NCBI GenBank assembly: GCA_029255685.2
Contig: CM055315.2
Location: 30,757,501 to 30,821,500 of the forward strand
Direction of reading: 5' to 3'
Length of the DNA stretch: 64,000 nt
From: Silene conica
Lineage: Eukaryota > Streptophyta > Magnoliopsida > Caryophyllales > Caryophyllaceae
A program made the position numbers and the translations under genes. Shown here one piece after another: positions 44,249-56,910 of the stretch (position 1 is the stretch's first letter; the number at the start of each line of letters is the position of its first letter). The notes under the pieces are model-generated. The model worked only from the letters and a program-made list of their open reading frames with translations, did no database searches and had not been told where the DNA came from.

Positions 44249-46927
44249 GAACAATCCTTAGGCCTGAACAAATGAATTTAATAATGAACTTAGGTTGTGT
44301 CTAAATAAATGAACCCCAAGTAGAAACTGTTAGGAGCCCCTTAGTACGGTTAGGAAAGCGCGCCTAATTCGTACCCCGGCCCTTTCAGATTTGAACTGGG
44401 AATACGTTGGGAAAGGAAAACAGAGAGGTGAGGATTTAAGGAAACTAGATTTCATAGGAATCTGTTTTTTTTTTATAGTTAGAAACCGTGTATGGTTGTC
44501 ATTTAAAATGTATTCTAAACTTGTTGGAGGATGCGGAATCAAGGTAAGTTTTATGTGTTAAGGCCAGTAGGCCGAAGCGTGTAATGTGTGACGTTGACAA
44601 TTGTGCTTTTGTTGCTATTCTATTCGTGTATACAATTCTTATTTGAATGCCTTGTTCTTTGCAAAAAAAAATTGATGTTGGCTTTCTATACGAATGTAGT
44701 CGAATTTTGAGATTTATGCTTATTATTATTTTACTACTTGCCTTAGTAATCCATGTCTAGTGATATGCAGAATGTGTTGCCCAAAGCCATGAATGTTAAA
44801 TAGTTAAGTGTTGCATAGCTCATACTTAAAATTTACATGCCAAAATTTTTTTTATGTCAATTTCTACACATTTAATTAAGTTATAAGGTTAGTACTCAAT
44901 GTGTCACCTTAGTGATTTCTAGTTTATACTTACGTACTTTAATAAGTTGTGATTGTTACAAGGGTAGAAACTGATTCATTCATCTATACTTATATAACTA
45001 TTGAGTTATTTAGTTGATTCTACTTCTCGGTCTCGCAATCATTACCGTTTTCTATATGGCAACTACAGTTTAAAAATAATGAGTAAATGTTAATATGATA
45101 CAATGTTATTTCTATGCTTCAAGAGATATGTCAACATGTTTTGGAGAAATAATGGTTGTGTTAAATGTGAGAATGTGAACTGATGTGAAATTTTAATGGA
45201 AACAAAATTGTAATAAATTTCCAGAATGTTACGTTGATTGTACGTGCTGCCATTTAAAATTTGTTCCATATATGAAGATGAAAACTTTATGTATGATAAT
45301 ATTCTGAGTTAGCTTCCAATGTTTTTGGTTTCATGTTAATACGATTTATATTTTGAGAGAAATAAATAGTTTAGTCGCCAGTGGTCAGATTATTACTGCA
45401 TAATTCTGTTTTGACTAATGTTTTGAAAAAGAAATCATTTAAAACGTAGTTATTGTTTATGCCTAATTCCAACTCCACTGTTTAGAATATTCATTCACGT
45501 TTCAAAAAGATAAGCCACGTAAAATCTTAAGAAGTCGTTATTTAATTGTAATTTTTGCAAGTTGCCGAATTCTCTGTCTAATTGCTGTAAAGTTTCTCTT
45601 CAGACAAACGGAGTTGTAAAGTTTGTTATAAGGAATTTCCTTAAGTCTTGCATTTGATTCTTTTCGTATGATTAGTTAATTCACTATATTTTTCTAAAAA
45701 CTGTAATAACTCACAAAATGGCTAAGCGGTTATTTAATTATGATTTTTTTTGAAGTTGCAGCGTGTTGTATGATTGTTGAAAATGACAAGTTATGAAAGT
45801 TTTAAATAGAAAAGATTAACCAAATATGAATTATGTAATGTGACCATGTAATGTTCTAATATGAAATTAGTAGCATGAGTAGTAGACATATGAAATGAAT
45901 ATGGCATTTATTATGTGGGAATATAACTTTGTCGTTACAATAATGTGAACGAATTTCATGATCTTATATGACTATTATTTGCTGAAGTTGAAACAAAGTA
46001 TACAAGACCAAGTATGACAATGTGATGGTTATTATTTTACAATAAATAGTGTGGTTACCAGGTATATAAATGACTGGATATGTACCTTTGTATGCTTATA
46101 GTCGTGCTTAATTATAACTGTTAAATTGTTAACTTTGACCAGTTCTTGTAATAAGAGATTTGTAATAGGTGTATTTATGTATGTTTTGGTACGTGTTACC
46201 ACTGTTATTTTATCACGTGTTATGCAATATCGTAAGAAGTTCGAATTTTTTTTTGTTATATTGGTGAAGGGATGTTGTCAAATTGTTTTGTGACCACGAA
46301 ATTCCTTATATGGTGATCCCGTTTGTGCTCAGATGTTCACATGTTGTATGATTTCGGTGACTTAATGCCTTTAGCGAGAATATGTATGTTGTAAGTCATA
46401 ATTGCTGCTTAGTTGTGCTGGAATGAGGAAAGAGAAGTATGTTTGGTGTTATATGAATGCGATGGAGGTTACGGGGACGTAACCATGTTTAAGGAGGATG
46501 GGATTGGAAAATCTCGAAAGAACAGTGAAAATTATTACATGAGTTGAACAGTGTTTCTATGCATGAAAGTATTGTATAGTTTTTATCTTTTGAGTTTGTG
46601 CCATGATTCGAGTTATGTATGTATATATATTTTTGCATTCACTTGTTGGCCTGTTTCTTTTAAGGAGGATAGACCGTAATAGAATGTCTTCATAGAAGAA
46701 TTAGGGAGTCAGTGCAGAAGAGTGGAGGAGTGTCGTGTTTGGTTGTGTGGTTGAGATCGTGTTTTGACAGTTGTTAAACTTCGGGACGAAGTTTGGTTTA
46801 AGGGAGGTGGACTGTAGCACACGCCAATTCTGAGGGGAGTGATCTAGAGTAGAGTCAGTTGACTTTAGTCTGGTGATGGGTAGTGGGGTGAACTTCGGGG
46901 ACGAAGTTCTTTTTAAGGAGGGAAGAC
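44249..46927 (+). other. Non-coding internal region of element D
   Basis: About 2.7 kb with no supported ORF. The first 150 bp resemble the primer-to-gag leader of element C. The last 1.6 kb repeat 39536-41179. It ends with two chromovirus-style motifs, AACTTCGGGGACGAAGTTCT and a polypurine tract. Confidence 0.8.
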
Positions 46928-48626
46928 TGTAATACCCCGTATGTTAGCCTCGGTCAATGACAGTCAAACCATGATTTATACACGTATTTCAAAAGGAATC
47001 TTTATAACGTATTTTACGTAAACTGTTATTGTTTTATAAACCGTATTTCTACGATTATTTCTTATTTCATAATGATTTTTATATATGATGAAGTATTTCA
47101 TAAAATGGCATTTCATTCGTATTTACTTAATTTTAATATATTTATAATTAAAATATAGTTTCAATTTTATATTTATTTCTCATCTATATTTAAGTTCTAT
47201 TTTTATTTAAGCCGTAACTTTATTTAAATCCTATTTTTACAAATTCTTACGTAATTGATATTATTTCTAATAATTCTAAATTTATATTATGGACCAAAAT
47301 ACTAAAGTACTCATAATTTTATATAGTTTGTAATTAACTTAATTAGCATTTAATAATACTAAGTTACATAATTTTATTAGTGTATTTATTTATGTACTCG
47401 TTATTTTAATTTACGAGTTAAGAACGTGATATAGACATGTAAGTGTCGCGAGATGAGTTATGGACCGAGTAAGAGGATTGATGGGCTCAGATTTAGGACG
47501 AGAAACCATGTACCATACATCGACATATCAGAACAAGAGACAACCCTAACCCTAAACCCTTCTAGCATGTCGACTAACAGCCTCCATTTCCTCATACAAC
47601 TCTACAACGTCAACAAAACCATCCTAAAACCCTAATTCATAGCAGCACCGTGAGGATTGAGGAAGAACGAGAAGCACAACTATCATCATCTTCACCATCA
47701 TCGCAGTAAGACATACCTCATACATCGTATACTCTGTTTTCGTTCTTTGTTTTTTTTCGAATTCGTTCTAATTGCTTATTTCGAACTGTGTATGGATTTT
47801 GTTTTGGTTCAAGTGCCTGGGTAGTCGAAGTAGGGTAGTCATAGATTGTTTTGGTTGTTTTGGGGGTGGTTATGGTGGTGGTTAAGGGGTGTTAGTGACT
47901 ATGGAAACGGGAATGCGAGAACAGGAACAGGGGAGGAACACGGGTTTGGGGTTGCCTTCTATCGGGTTTTGGAACCCTTTTAGGGCGTGTCTTACACCAA
48001 GGATCGTGGGTGGTGCTTGCTGGTAGTTAATGGGGTATGTGGCGATCTTTTGGGTGCGTTAGTGGTGGCCAGTGGTGGCGGTTTTGGCCACCACGACCGC
48101 TATGAATATGACTGGCTTGAAGCCGTGAAAAACAGAGCAAAATGGGGCTTGAGTTGCGGTTTTAGGGCGTCTGTAGAGGAGGCTAAGAAGGGAACGATGA
48201 GACGTGTGGACCACCTATGGAATCACCGTGGGTCAGTGGTGACCACGGTGGTGGCCAGTGGCGGTGTTGAGCCTTGTGTGAGGGAGGAAAACGTGAGGAA
48301 GAGAGGGAGTTCAGAGGCTGTTGGAAACAAGGTGAATTTGGGTCGTGTGTGGTCTGTTTTGTGCGGGGCTGGTGGTTGTTACGGTAGTCGTGGGTGGTGG
48401 CCAAGTAGTGGATGTCGTGGGTGGTAGTACAGTCGAGGGTTTGAGACCGGTGATGGTGGTCGTGGGTGAATAGGCTGGTCGCGGTGGTGCCTTAAAGTCG
48501 GGTGCGCAAGTGAAGGAAGGGTTGGTTGTCAGTCTTGTCACGGTTGTACGTGTTTGTTCGTGGGTTGTGTTTGTATTGTTAACATTATTATTAATATTAT
48601 ATTACTAGTGTTGAACGTGTTGGTTG

Positions 48627-48668
<42 letters not shown>

Positions 48669-48680
48669 AGTATATGTTAA

Positions 48681-48721
<41 letters not shown>

Positions 48722-50002
48722 TTAGTGTTGTTATTGTTGGTGTTTGTCAACATGATATTATTATTATTATGTTATTATTATTAGTATGACATTATGTTTA
48801 TAAGTTATTATTGATATTGTTGATAATAATATTTTGTTGGTATGATTATCATTATTAAGTTGGTAAGTAATTTTATTATGCAAGAATAATGTGACGACTA
48901 TCAATTGTTCGGGTATATTTTCTATATTCGTTTATTTAAATGGAATTGGTTATGAAAGTAATAAGAACGAGTTGTTTAAGTTAATTGAAGTAGTAATGTT
49001 CAATATGGTCTCATTATGCGTAATATATTATTTAGATAATATATTTGAATAATTGATATATTACATTAATTTGCGGAATTGTATTAGTTAGTGATTACGA
49101 ATATTATATTTTTTAGGTGACGATTTTGAGGTGGCATAGTTCTGTTCACCTGCTGGCTTGCTATTGGATGATTTTTCTATCCAGGTAGGATACACTGACA
49201 CAATACTTTGTGAAGTGTTATGAATGGATGTTTACTCTGTGATGTGTTATGAAAGGATGTTGCCTTGTATGTTATGGATGCAAAGATGAATTATATAAGA
49301 ATGATATTGGTTGGATTGATTGTGGATTATTGGCAATGGCATGAGCATTTCAGCTTTTGATAGCATGATTGAATAATTATATCGTTGCATTCATGAGCAT
49401 AGCATATGCATTGGTTACTGAAAAAGATGTGAATCAGATGTTGATCTGATATACAGCCCAGGGTGGTTCTGGAGACCAGGCCTGGTGTCTTATCAGCTGT
49501 TGAGCTGGTGTTCGGTGACGACCGATTATAGTCTGCCGGGAGGTTCGGTATGGCTTGGTGCAAGGGTATGAGTTTGAGAATGAGATTGAGATTGAGCTCG
49601 AGCATATCATGGCATCTGCATATCATTTAACTGTTGCATTATAATTATTGTGTTATCCTACTCAACCGCGAGGTTGATAGTGTATTCGTGTACACCTACG
49701 ATGATCCGGAATGGGGAGTAGATTCTACAGGTCAGAGACAGATGGATTAGGAGTTTGGGTATGGAGAGAGACATAGCTTGGACCTACTTAGAATTAGATC
49801 ACATACTTAGATGTCATCAGATGTACTTTTATTCTTTGCGTAGTAGTTGTAATAATAAAAGTTTAAATTTAATCAGTTTTTATATTAAGTACTTTGGTTT
49901 GTTTACTTTGTTATTCACTACCTCGGTCATTCCGAGATGGTAACAACTCTATTTATTTGAGAATGTCTTGCTAAAGGCTCTTCAATAAATGGGGGTGTTA
50001 CA
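46928..50002 (+). repeat. Element D, second full LTR (3075 bp)
   Basis: TGTAATACCCCG to GGTGTTACA, followed by target repeat ACTAC. It differs from the first LTR by scattered substitutions and microsatellite length. Confidence 0.9.
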
Positions 50003-52090
50003 ACTACGGTTACGAATACTTTCGTTGAGATCGATCAAATTTCAAGGTGTAATCACATTACCCCACTTACCCAACGTAATAAGTTTAGCACCCTGGTGTA
50101 GCCGAGCCCACTTCCTTATGAAGAAGGGAGTCATGGGTTTTTACTCTTAGGTGAGGCTAAGTCTCAATATTTAAATATGAAAGAGATCTAGTCAATTTAT
50201 TATCTATCTCCTTTAAGTGAACTAAGTCGGTGAATTATCGATAAATTTAATTGACATGGTCGATATACTCGATAAACATGCATGACATGATATGACGATT
50301 TGGCTATGCATGCAAACATATAAAGCATAAATAAAAACATAAAACTTAAAGCATAAGTAAAATCCTAGTATGACCTTCCTAAATAGAAAAGTAATGTAAA
50401 ATACAAATTCGGAAACCAACTCCTTGGTCCCTTGAACTTCACTCGAGGCACGCATCCCAAGGCAAACGCCGTCTTGGTCGGAACTCCTTTCCGAAAGGCA
50501 CCGTCTTCAAGGACTACGGAATTACAATAATTACAACTTTTCTATCTACTTTATACATTATAAAATAGAATAAACAATAAATAAAGTGATAGGAGATCAC
50601 ATTATTTACATCCGAATCAATAACCCCTTACATTACGGGAATTACAGATTAAAACTATGGTCATACTAAGCAAAATTACGTAATTCCGAATTACGTAAAT
50701 TGAAATTATGACAATCATAATAAAATGCAATGCTTATGAATATGTAACTAACATGTCAATCTTAAGCCAAATCGTCCTATTTAAATATCACTTAAATATT
50801 GTTATTGTATAACTCGGTTTTATGGAATTGCTTGATTTTAACATTTAAAATCACTTAACATTTCTTGAATCGATATTCACTTTTAAGTTAAACATCCTAA
50901 CTCATATTAGGTTTCAAAATTTAGTCTTACTCAAATTTTGAACATGACTTAACTTATTGTTCAAATATTGTTCGTAATTTAATTGATTTTACGGGAAAAA
51001 TGATATAAAAATCCAAATGAGCAGTAAAAATTTCGAAAAATTCAAAATTCAAATTTTGAACATACTGGAATTTTCGTAAATAGGTTGTAAAACCGCGCAT
51101 ATGGAGTCGGAAATTCAAAAATCACCTTTATAAATGCAATTAAAATACTAATAATATTTTTACACATTCCAAAACATTTAAGGAACTGAAATGGACAGGA
51201 AATTACAGCTAAAACACTGCCCTAGGACTGAAAAAGCATTTTATGACTCTTAAATTTCATCCTTTTAATTTTAACTAGTAAAATTAAAAATAAAATTTAC
51301 AGAAACTTTAGGCTCCCATGAAAAATATGCTGATGAACATATCTAATATGACATCTATGGGTGAATATTTTAGGCCATTTTAGTAACATTTACTATTTTT
51401 AACGAATTTTATCATATAACCATTAAAATCGTTTCTCATGCAATATTCGAAAGTAAAATCTCAAAATTTACATGCATGGTGGAAATAATATATATGACTC
51501 TGTGTTAAATTGTCGTGGCCCAGTTCCAACTAAAACTATTTAAGTCGAAATTATGTCACTATTATACCGATTTTTAAAATAAAGTCAATAATCATGCAAT
51601 ACTCAAGACTAAAATCTGAAAAATTTAATTAACAATTTAATTATTGCATGTGACATCTCCAAAAAATTTCGTAGCTAAATTAATAATTTAACTATATAAA
51701 CCCATTTATTCTCATTTTATGACAATTTAACAATTAAAAATCATAAACCATGCATAATAACTCCAATAATTACGAAAATTCATATTTATACTATAGAAAA
51801 ATGCATGTGAGAACATATTAAAAAATCTCGGCCAGAAAGTTAAAATTGTTGTTTTTCCCAAATTAATTTCATTTTAGCCGTGTAAAATGTTAAAATAACC
51901 AATTTAATTATAAAAATGAACAATATATATCCATAAATCATTCCAAATGACCTAAACCACTTTTAAGACCAGAAGGCATTCATGCATAAAAATTTTCGTG
52001 CATATCACATATGTACTTTATATTTTCGGTTTTATTTCGTTATCAAATAACTCGTAAAAACAAAGACGATATGAATGCAAATAACCGTAT

Positions 52091-52104
52091 GCTCTGATAC
52101 CAAT
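52091..52104 (-). other. Primer binding site of copy B, initiator-Met tRNA type
   Basis: The minus strand reads ATTGGTATCAGAGC directly after the LTR end CCCTACA. Confidence 0.85.
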
Positions 52105-52795
52105 TGTAGGGTTGTCATAGAAATAAAATGCGGAATAAAAGTATTCGAATTCTTACAATCCGACAAAAATATGGCAAGGATGATCCTCCAACCCGAGTGA
52201 CCAAAGTAGGTTACCTCCTTCACGATGCACCCAAGACAAGCCCTTAATACCAAGAGTAACACGAGCTAGGTGTTAAAATCGGTTTCCTTAAAACAATATT
52301 CTAATCTTATTAGAATAATTAAACTTAATACTATAACAATTATAGTATTCACTCTGTGAATATTATCTTATAATATTAGAGAGGTTTTGAGGAATTTTCT
52401 TACACTAAAAATATTAGGGTGAGAATTAAAATGAGATGTGAACAATTCACATAAGTATGGTGGTGCTATGGGGAAGCACAAAAGGAGGGCTTTTGACTTA
52501 CCCATGCGCACTAGGTGGCTCTAGGTTAATGTTCTCAAGGCATGCCTTAATGATTATGTTTTGTGCAATTAACACACAAAACACATCCTTAATCACCACC
52601 ACAAAACCGGTACCCCATATTATAAAATGGACTTCCATTTTAAAATTGTCATTTTGTACAATTGTAAATTCATGTGTGATATGCAACATGTGACAACATA
52701 AAATAATTATTTTAATTTAAAATGCATATTTATCAAATAAATATCATTTATAAATTAAAAAAATCATATTTAACAATTTGAGTAGTAATTCGTAC
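52105..52795 (-). repeat. Partial 5' LTR of copy B
   Basis: On the minus strand it ends AACCCTACA and shares blocks with the LTR of copy A, including the leader-like TTGGTGCATC/GGGTGCATC and GGAGGATCATCCTTG segments. The right boundary is approximate. Confidence 0.7.
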
Positions 52796-52799
52796 CAAT

Positions 52800-53655
52800 C
52801 TCTACAACCATGCTTTCCTTGCTACTGCTCTTCTTTTTCGCACCAATCTCTACAGCCATCCTCGCCACTTTCTCAAGAGCATCCACATACCAAAACACAA
52901 ATGGTTAGTAGTATAAGAGTAACATGAATTCAATTAAAGCACAAGGAAAATGGTACACACCTCACCCTTCAAAGCATCGCCTACCAACTCTGACACATCT
53001 TCCTCGTTTTCTTATTCCTTTGTACCTTGTTCATCTTCCTCTGAAACTTGTTTTTCGTCCCTTGAAACATCATGGGCTTCTTCCACCGAAACTTCCTCTG
53101 AACCCCCTTCTGCTCCTGCTCCTCTAAACCATGTTGTTGCTCCTCAGAGTCATCAATCTCCACCACCGGTTCTGAAAACTTAACTTTTGCTATGTACATG
53201 CTTTTACTGTTCTTTCCATCTGCATTAAAAAATGTGACCATTTATCAGCAAAAAAACCGACATCATTGTTATACCACAGAAAACCCTAAATATACATAAT
53301 GAAATCAGTTGAATATTTTTAATAAATTTGTCACCAATATTTCAACCCTAAATCAGTGCATAATCAAAATTTGTCACCAATTAAACAGATCATTTGTCAC
53401 CAAATTATTCTAACAAATAATTTGTCATCGGTTTAACACATTCTAACAAATACTTCGTCACTAGTTTAACAAAATCAAAAAAAAATCCATAAATATAAAC
53501 TTTTCCAGAAGTATAAACTTTCAAAATTTCCAGAAATCTTTAATTTTCCTTAAATCTAAAAACAGTTTAATTTTTCTATATACTTTCAATGACCTTCTGC
53601 AATGGCGGTGTCCACTTTGCCATTGTTTTTCTACTCATTGTTTGCGTTGAATAAT
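52800..53655 (-). pseudogene. Unrecognised gene-like relic, Lys/Glu-rich
   Basis: On the minus strand a possible first exon (MSRKTMAKWTPPLQKVIES, near 53640-53585) is followed by a longer open stretch (53241-52981) preceded by a plausible acceptor (TTTTTTAATGCAG). It reads KSMYIAKVKFSEPVVEIDD and continues with acidic then Lys/Arg-rich sequence. Further left, another open stretch has an internal direct repeat around GTAGAGATTGGT (two copies about 45 bp apart, 52793-52860). No domain was recognised, and the frames do not connect cleanly without assuming a change. It could be a small nuclear-type protein gene, a captured fragment in a DNA transposon, or chance. Copy B ends directly against it. 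Confidence 0.3.
53270..53480. repeat. Dispersed TTTGTCACCA-like motif cluster
   Basis: At least five variants of TTTGTCACCA or TTCGTCACTA within about 200 bp. The related ATATGTCACCAT/ATGTTACCAT motif is scattered through the interior of the adjacent Mutator-like element. Confidence 0.5.
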
Positions 53656-53906
53656 TTTTGAGTTGAAAGAGATAATGGAGAAGTTGAAAGAGGTTTGGGA
53701 GACGAGAGACAGAGAGAGGAGGATGAGAGAGAGGGGGGATAATTGTGTAAACTGAAAAAATGAGAGAGGGGTGTTAAATTTTTGAATTTTTATTGGAATT
53801 GTGAAAGATATTGGAAGGTTTTCAGCATGGGAAAGGGAGAATGTGGAGAAGTGGACGAATACTTTTTCAGTTTTTTATTTAAATTCATGACTAGTCAAAT
53901 CACATT

Positions 53907-56900
53907 CAGTCCGTTTTTCTTAAGACGGACATACCCGTCACAAACTTGCGACGGGCCAAATACGTACCATTTACACCAAATACGGTCAAATTTGTAGAAT
54001 ATGGAGCATGCAAGTGGGTGTGTGGTCAGTGAGGTGACATATTGAGGTTAAAAAATTAATAAAAATTTCTCTCAGTCAAATCTCTCCCCATCAGTCTTTC
54101 CATTTTCTTCATTCTTCATTCTCTCTACATTTTTTTCGATGTTATTCTCCCTTCATTCAAAAAATACATACCATATTTATCTCCTTTTATCATCAAAATG
54201 CAAAATTCTTAACATATTCATCTTCTCTAACCATAAAAAAAATAGTGTCCCGAAAAACAATGACAATGAAAACAAATGTTGATGAATAAATTTTGTTTTT
54301 AATTTTGAATAAATTTTATGTTCTTATAAATGTTGATGAAGGTATGACTATTTTGTTGCAAAAAAAAATCCGAAATTTCAGTAAGAAATCCAACTCTTTC
54401 TGGGTTTATATTCATATATTTTATGGGTTTTTGTTTTGGGGTTAAAAAAAGTGTGTTTATTGAGTAACAATTTCAAATATTTGGTGTTTTATGTGCTTAA
54501 ATGTTCTAGATTTTTGTTTTTTGGCTAGAAGTATGGTTTTTCTGAGAGGATAACACGTATGAGGTTCATCTTTTTGTGGATTTTTTGGGTCCTCTTGATT
54601 TTTTGGGTTTTTGTGGGTTTTATGGATTTTCTAGGTTTAATATGTTAGAAGTTAACTTTAATATGTTACCAATATAGATCACTATGTTACCATTTAGGTT
54701 CTTGGTTTATGGGTTTGGGGTTCTCTATTTCAAATCTTATGGGTTTAATTTAAAAAGTGTGTTTATGTGCATATTTTCTGGGTTTTTGTTATTGGGTGAG
54801 AAACGTAAACGTGTTTCTAGACTTTTACTTAACTTGTTTTAATTTAATTCAGCACAACCGAATTCATTTAATTAGGTTTATTAAGGTGTACTTTTTTTTT
54901 TATTTAACAAACTTTTATGGAGTTTTTTCCACCACATATGCATTTAATTTAATTTGGTCCGTCATTATCAGTTGCCATATTATTGAGGATAGTAACATAT
55001 TTAATTTAAGTGTCGACATGTTGATGAGTTTATCGAAATTCAGTAGTAGTATTAAATGTTACCAAGCATCATTTTTTTGTGACCTTTTTTTACAAACATG
55101 ATTTGGTTACTTGGTCTCTATTAGTGATGATAGAGCATATCTTAAGTTAAAATTTTGTTTGTCACCATATTAAATCTGTTTGTAAAGATATTTTTTAGGA
55201 AAGCCAAATTACTAAATTGTTTTATGCTAATTTATTTTAATGGTTACATATTAAGTTACAATGAGGATATTTATTATGTTTATAGACTTGTGTTCTTTGT
55301 TACCATTTTACAACAGAGTTAAATTATACCTAATGATGAGAATTGCCAAGTTTTTGTGTCATATAAGATGTTCCTAAATATGAAGAGTTTGTAACATTTG
55401 CATAAACTACCGACCTAAAGGATAATGGTAAAGTAAAATATTAAACTACAGTTGTGACATATTAATTCTAAAATGACTACATATTAAATAGAAATATTGA
55501 CATATGTGAATTTTATCATCATAACATATGTGAATAAAAATGGTGACATATTAAACAAAAATAAAATTGTCTAATATGTCACCATTTTTTATTCATAGGC
55601 CGCATTACAAGATTAAGCTAAATACAAGTTACAGTTGTATTACAAGATGTTTATTATATCGTTCAATATGTGACCAATTTAAAAATAGTGACATTTTGTT
55701 GAAAGATATAAACATACAGTTGCATTAAGGAAACTTAATAAACATCGCAACATGTTCATAAAGTATTCAATATGTCACCATATGTTACTGTTTCACATAA
55801 TACCATTAGAATATACAAATGAATACAATTATGCTTAAAATGGTCATATATTATATTTTGGAACGTATTATATTTTGGAACGTGTTTATCTAAATTTTAT
55901 CATGTGACAATTTGAAGGGCATAAGTTATTATTTTCAGTCAATTAATATGTGTGTGGGGTAAATAGAGTACACCCTTTTAAAATATGGTCACAAATATTT
56001 AGGGAACTGAAACATATTTCAGTTTGTTACATGTTTACTTAATTAATCAGTATGTTACCATCTCTCGAGATCTGTAAGATCTCTAAAATTTGTTACAAAG
56101 TACTTTAATATATAAACAAGTGAACTCGATATGATATTGTCTCCTATTATTTAATAAATATAATCAAATATAACAATTGTGAGAAAATGAACCAAAAATT
56201 GTAAAAAATAGACTAAAACTGGTAACAATCAGCAACAAAATTTCAACATTATCAATTAAAACTAAATTTAAAAAAATTTGAACTATATCAATAAGAAACC
56301 AAATTTAATATAACAAAACCAACCACAAAAACGGATCTTTTCATACCTTCAACGAGAGTAATATTTTTATGTATGAATCTTAATAATAACTATGAATTTA
56401 TTCACAAAACAAATAAGAAATCAAATTTAATAAAACGAACAGAACCACAAAAACGGATCTTCTTCTACCTTCAACAAGAGTAATATTTTTATGTATGTAT
56501 CTTAAAAATAATTATGAATTTCCATCAAATTTGATAAAATAAAGACAACAAACTGCTACTATTTTGTTGTTTTATAGTTTTTTTTAATGTTAAAATATTG
56601 TTTTTAAGAGATTTTGAGATGTCAAGAATGGAAATGGAGAGAAAATGGAGGAAAATGGTGAAGATGAAGCTGTAAAAAGGAAGATGAAAGATGAGATTTG
56701 AAAAGAGTCAAGAAAATGGGTTTGATTCACTAGTACTTTTACAAATTTTTGTATTATTAAATTCTTGTATGTAATGTGAAAAGTCAGTTCAATGTCAGTG
56801 ATTGAGACCCACATGACAATTCTACCGGGTACCACATTCATGTAATATGATATGTATTTGATCCGTCGCAAGCTTGTGACGGGTATCGCCGTCACAAATA

Positions 56901-56910
56901 AGAATTTGTG
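53907..56910. mobile_element. Mutator-like non-autonomous DNA transposon, 3.0 kb
   Basis: A 9-bp direct repeat, AATCACATT (53898-53906 and 56911-56919), flanks terminal inverted repeats. The left end has CATACCCGTCACAAACTTGCG; the right end in reverse complement has GATACCCGTCACAAGCTTGCG. Weaker inverted similarity goes on for about 150 bp or more, with CT-rich stretches at 54070-54150 mirrored by GA-rich ones at 56600-56720. A 9-bp target repeat with long inverted ends is typical of Mutator-like elements. The AT-rich interior has no transposase, only scattered TGTYACCA-type motifs in both orientations. Ends are imperfectly matched, so it is not recent. Confidence 0.8.

Larger units (their letters stand above)
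39533..50002 (+). mobile_element. Chromovirus-like non-coding element D, partly tandem
   Basis: Flanked by target repeat ACTAC (39528-39532, 50003-50007); copy A (4274-4310) gives the empty site. It contains an internal-region part (39536-41179), a full LTR (41180-44233), a primer site and internal region (44234-46927), and a second full LTR (46928-50002). The left internal part repeats 45281-46927. One target repeat for the whole array, plus this order, fits a former three-LTR tandem whose left LTR is almost entirely gone. No gag or pol coding was found in either internal stretch, so it is a large non-autonomous derivative. The two LTRs differ by about 1 percent in the part I compared. Confidence 0.88.
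50003..52795 (-). mobile_element. Copia-type gag-only element, copy B, right piece with part of 5' LTR
   Basis: Leader sequence from 50003 to 52090 matches copy A where A is present (3723-4310). Then come the primer site (52091-52104) and an LTR portion. Nothing in 50600-52090 is coding. The right edge near 52795 is where similarity to A's LTR stops. No TG end is seen there, so this LTR is partial. Confidence 0.8.

Noticed and set aside
54757-55101. 114-residue open reading in the Mutator-like element
   Set aside because: It is AT-rich, Phe/Leu/Ile/Tyr-biased, without a transposase motif, and fits chance in 70 percent AT DNA.
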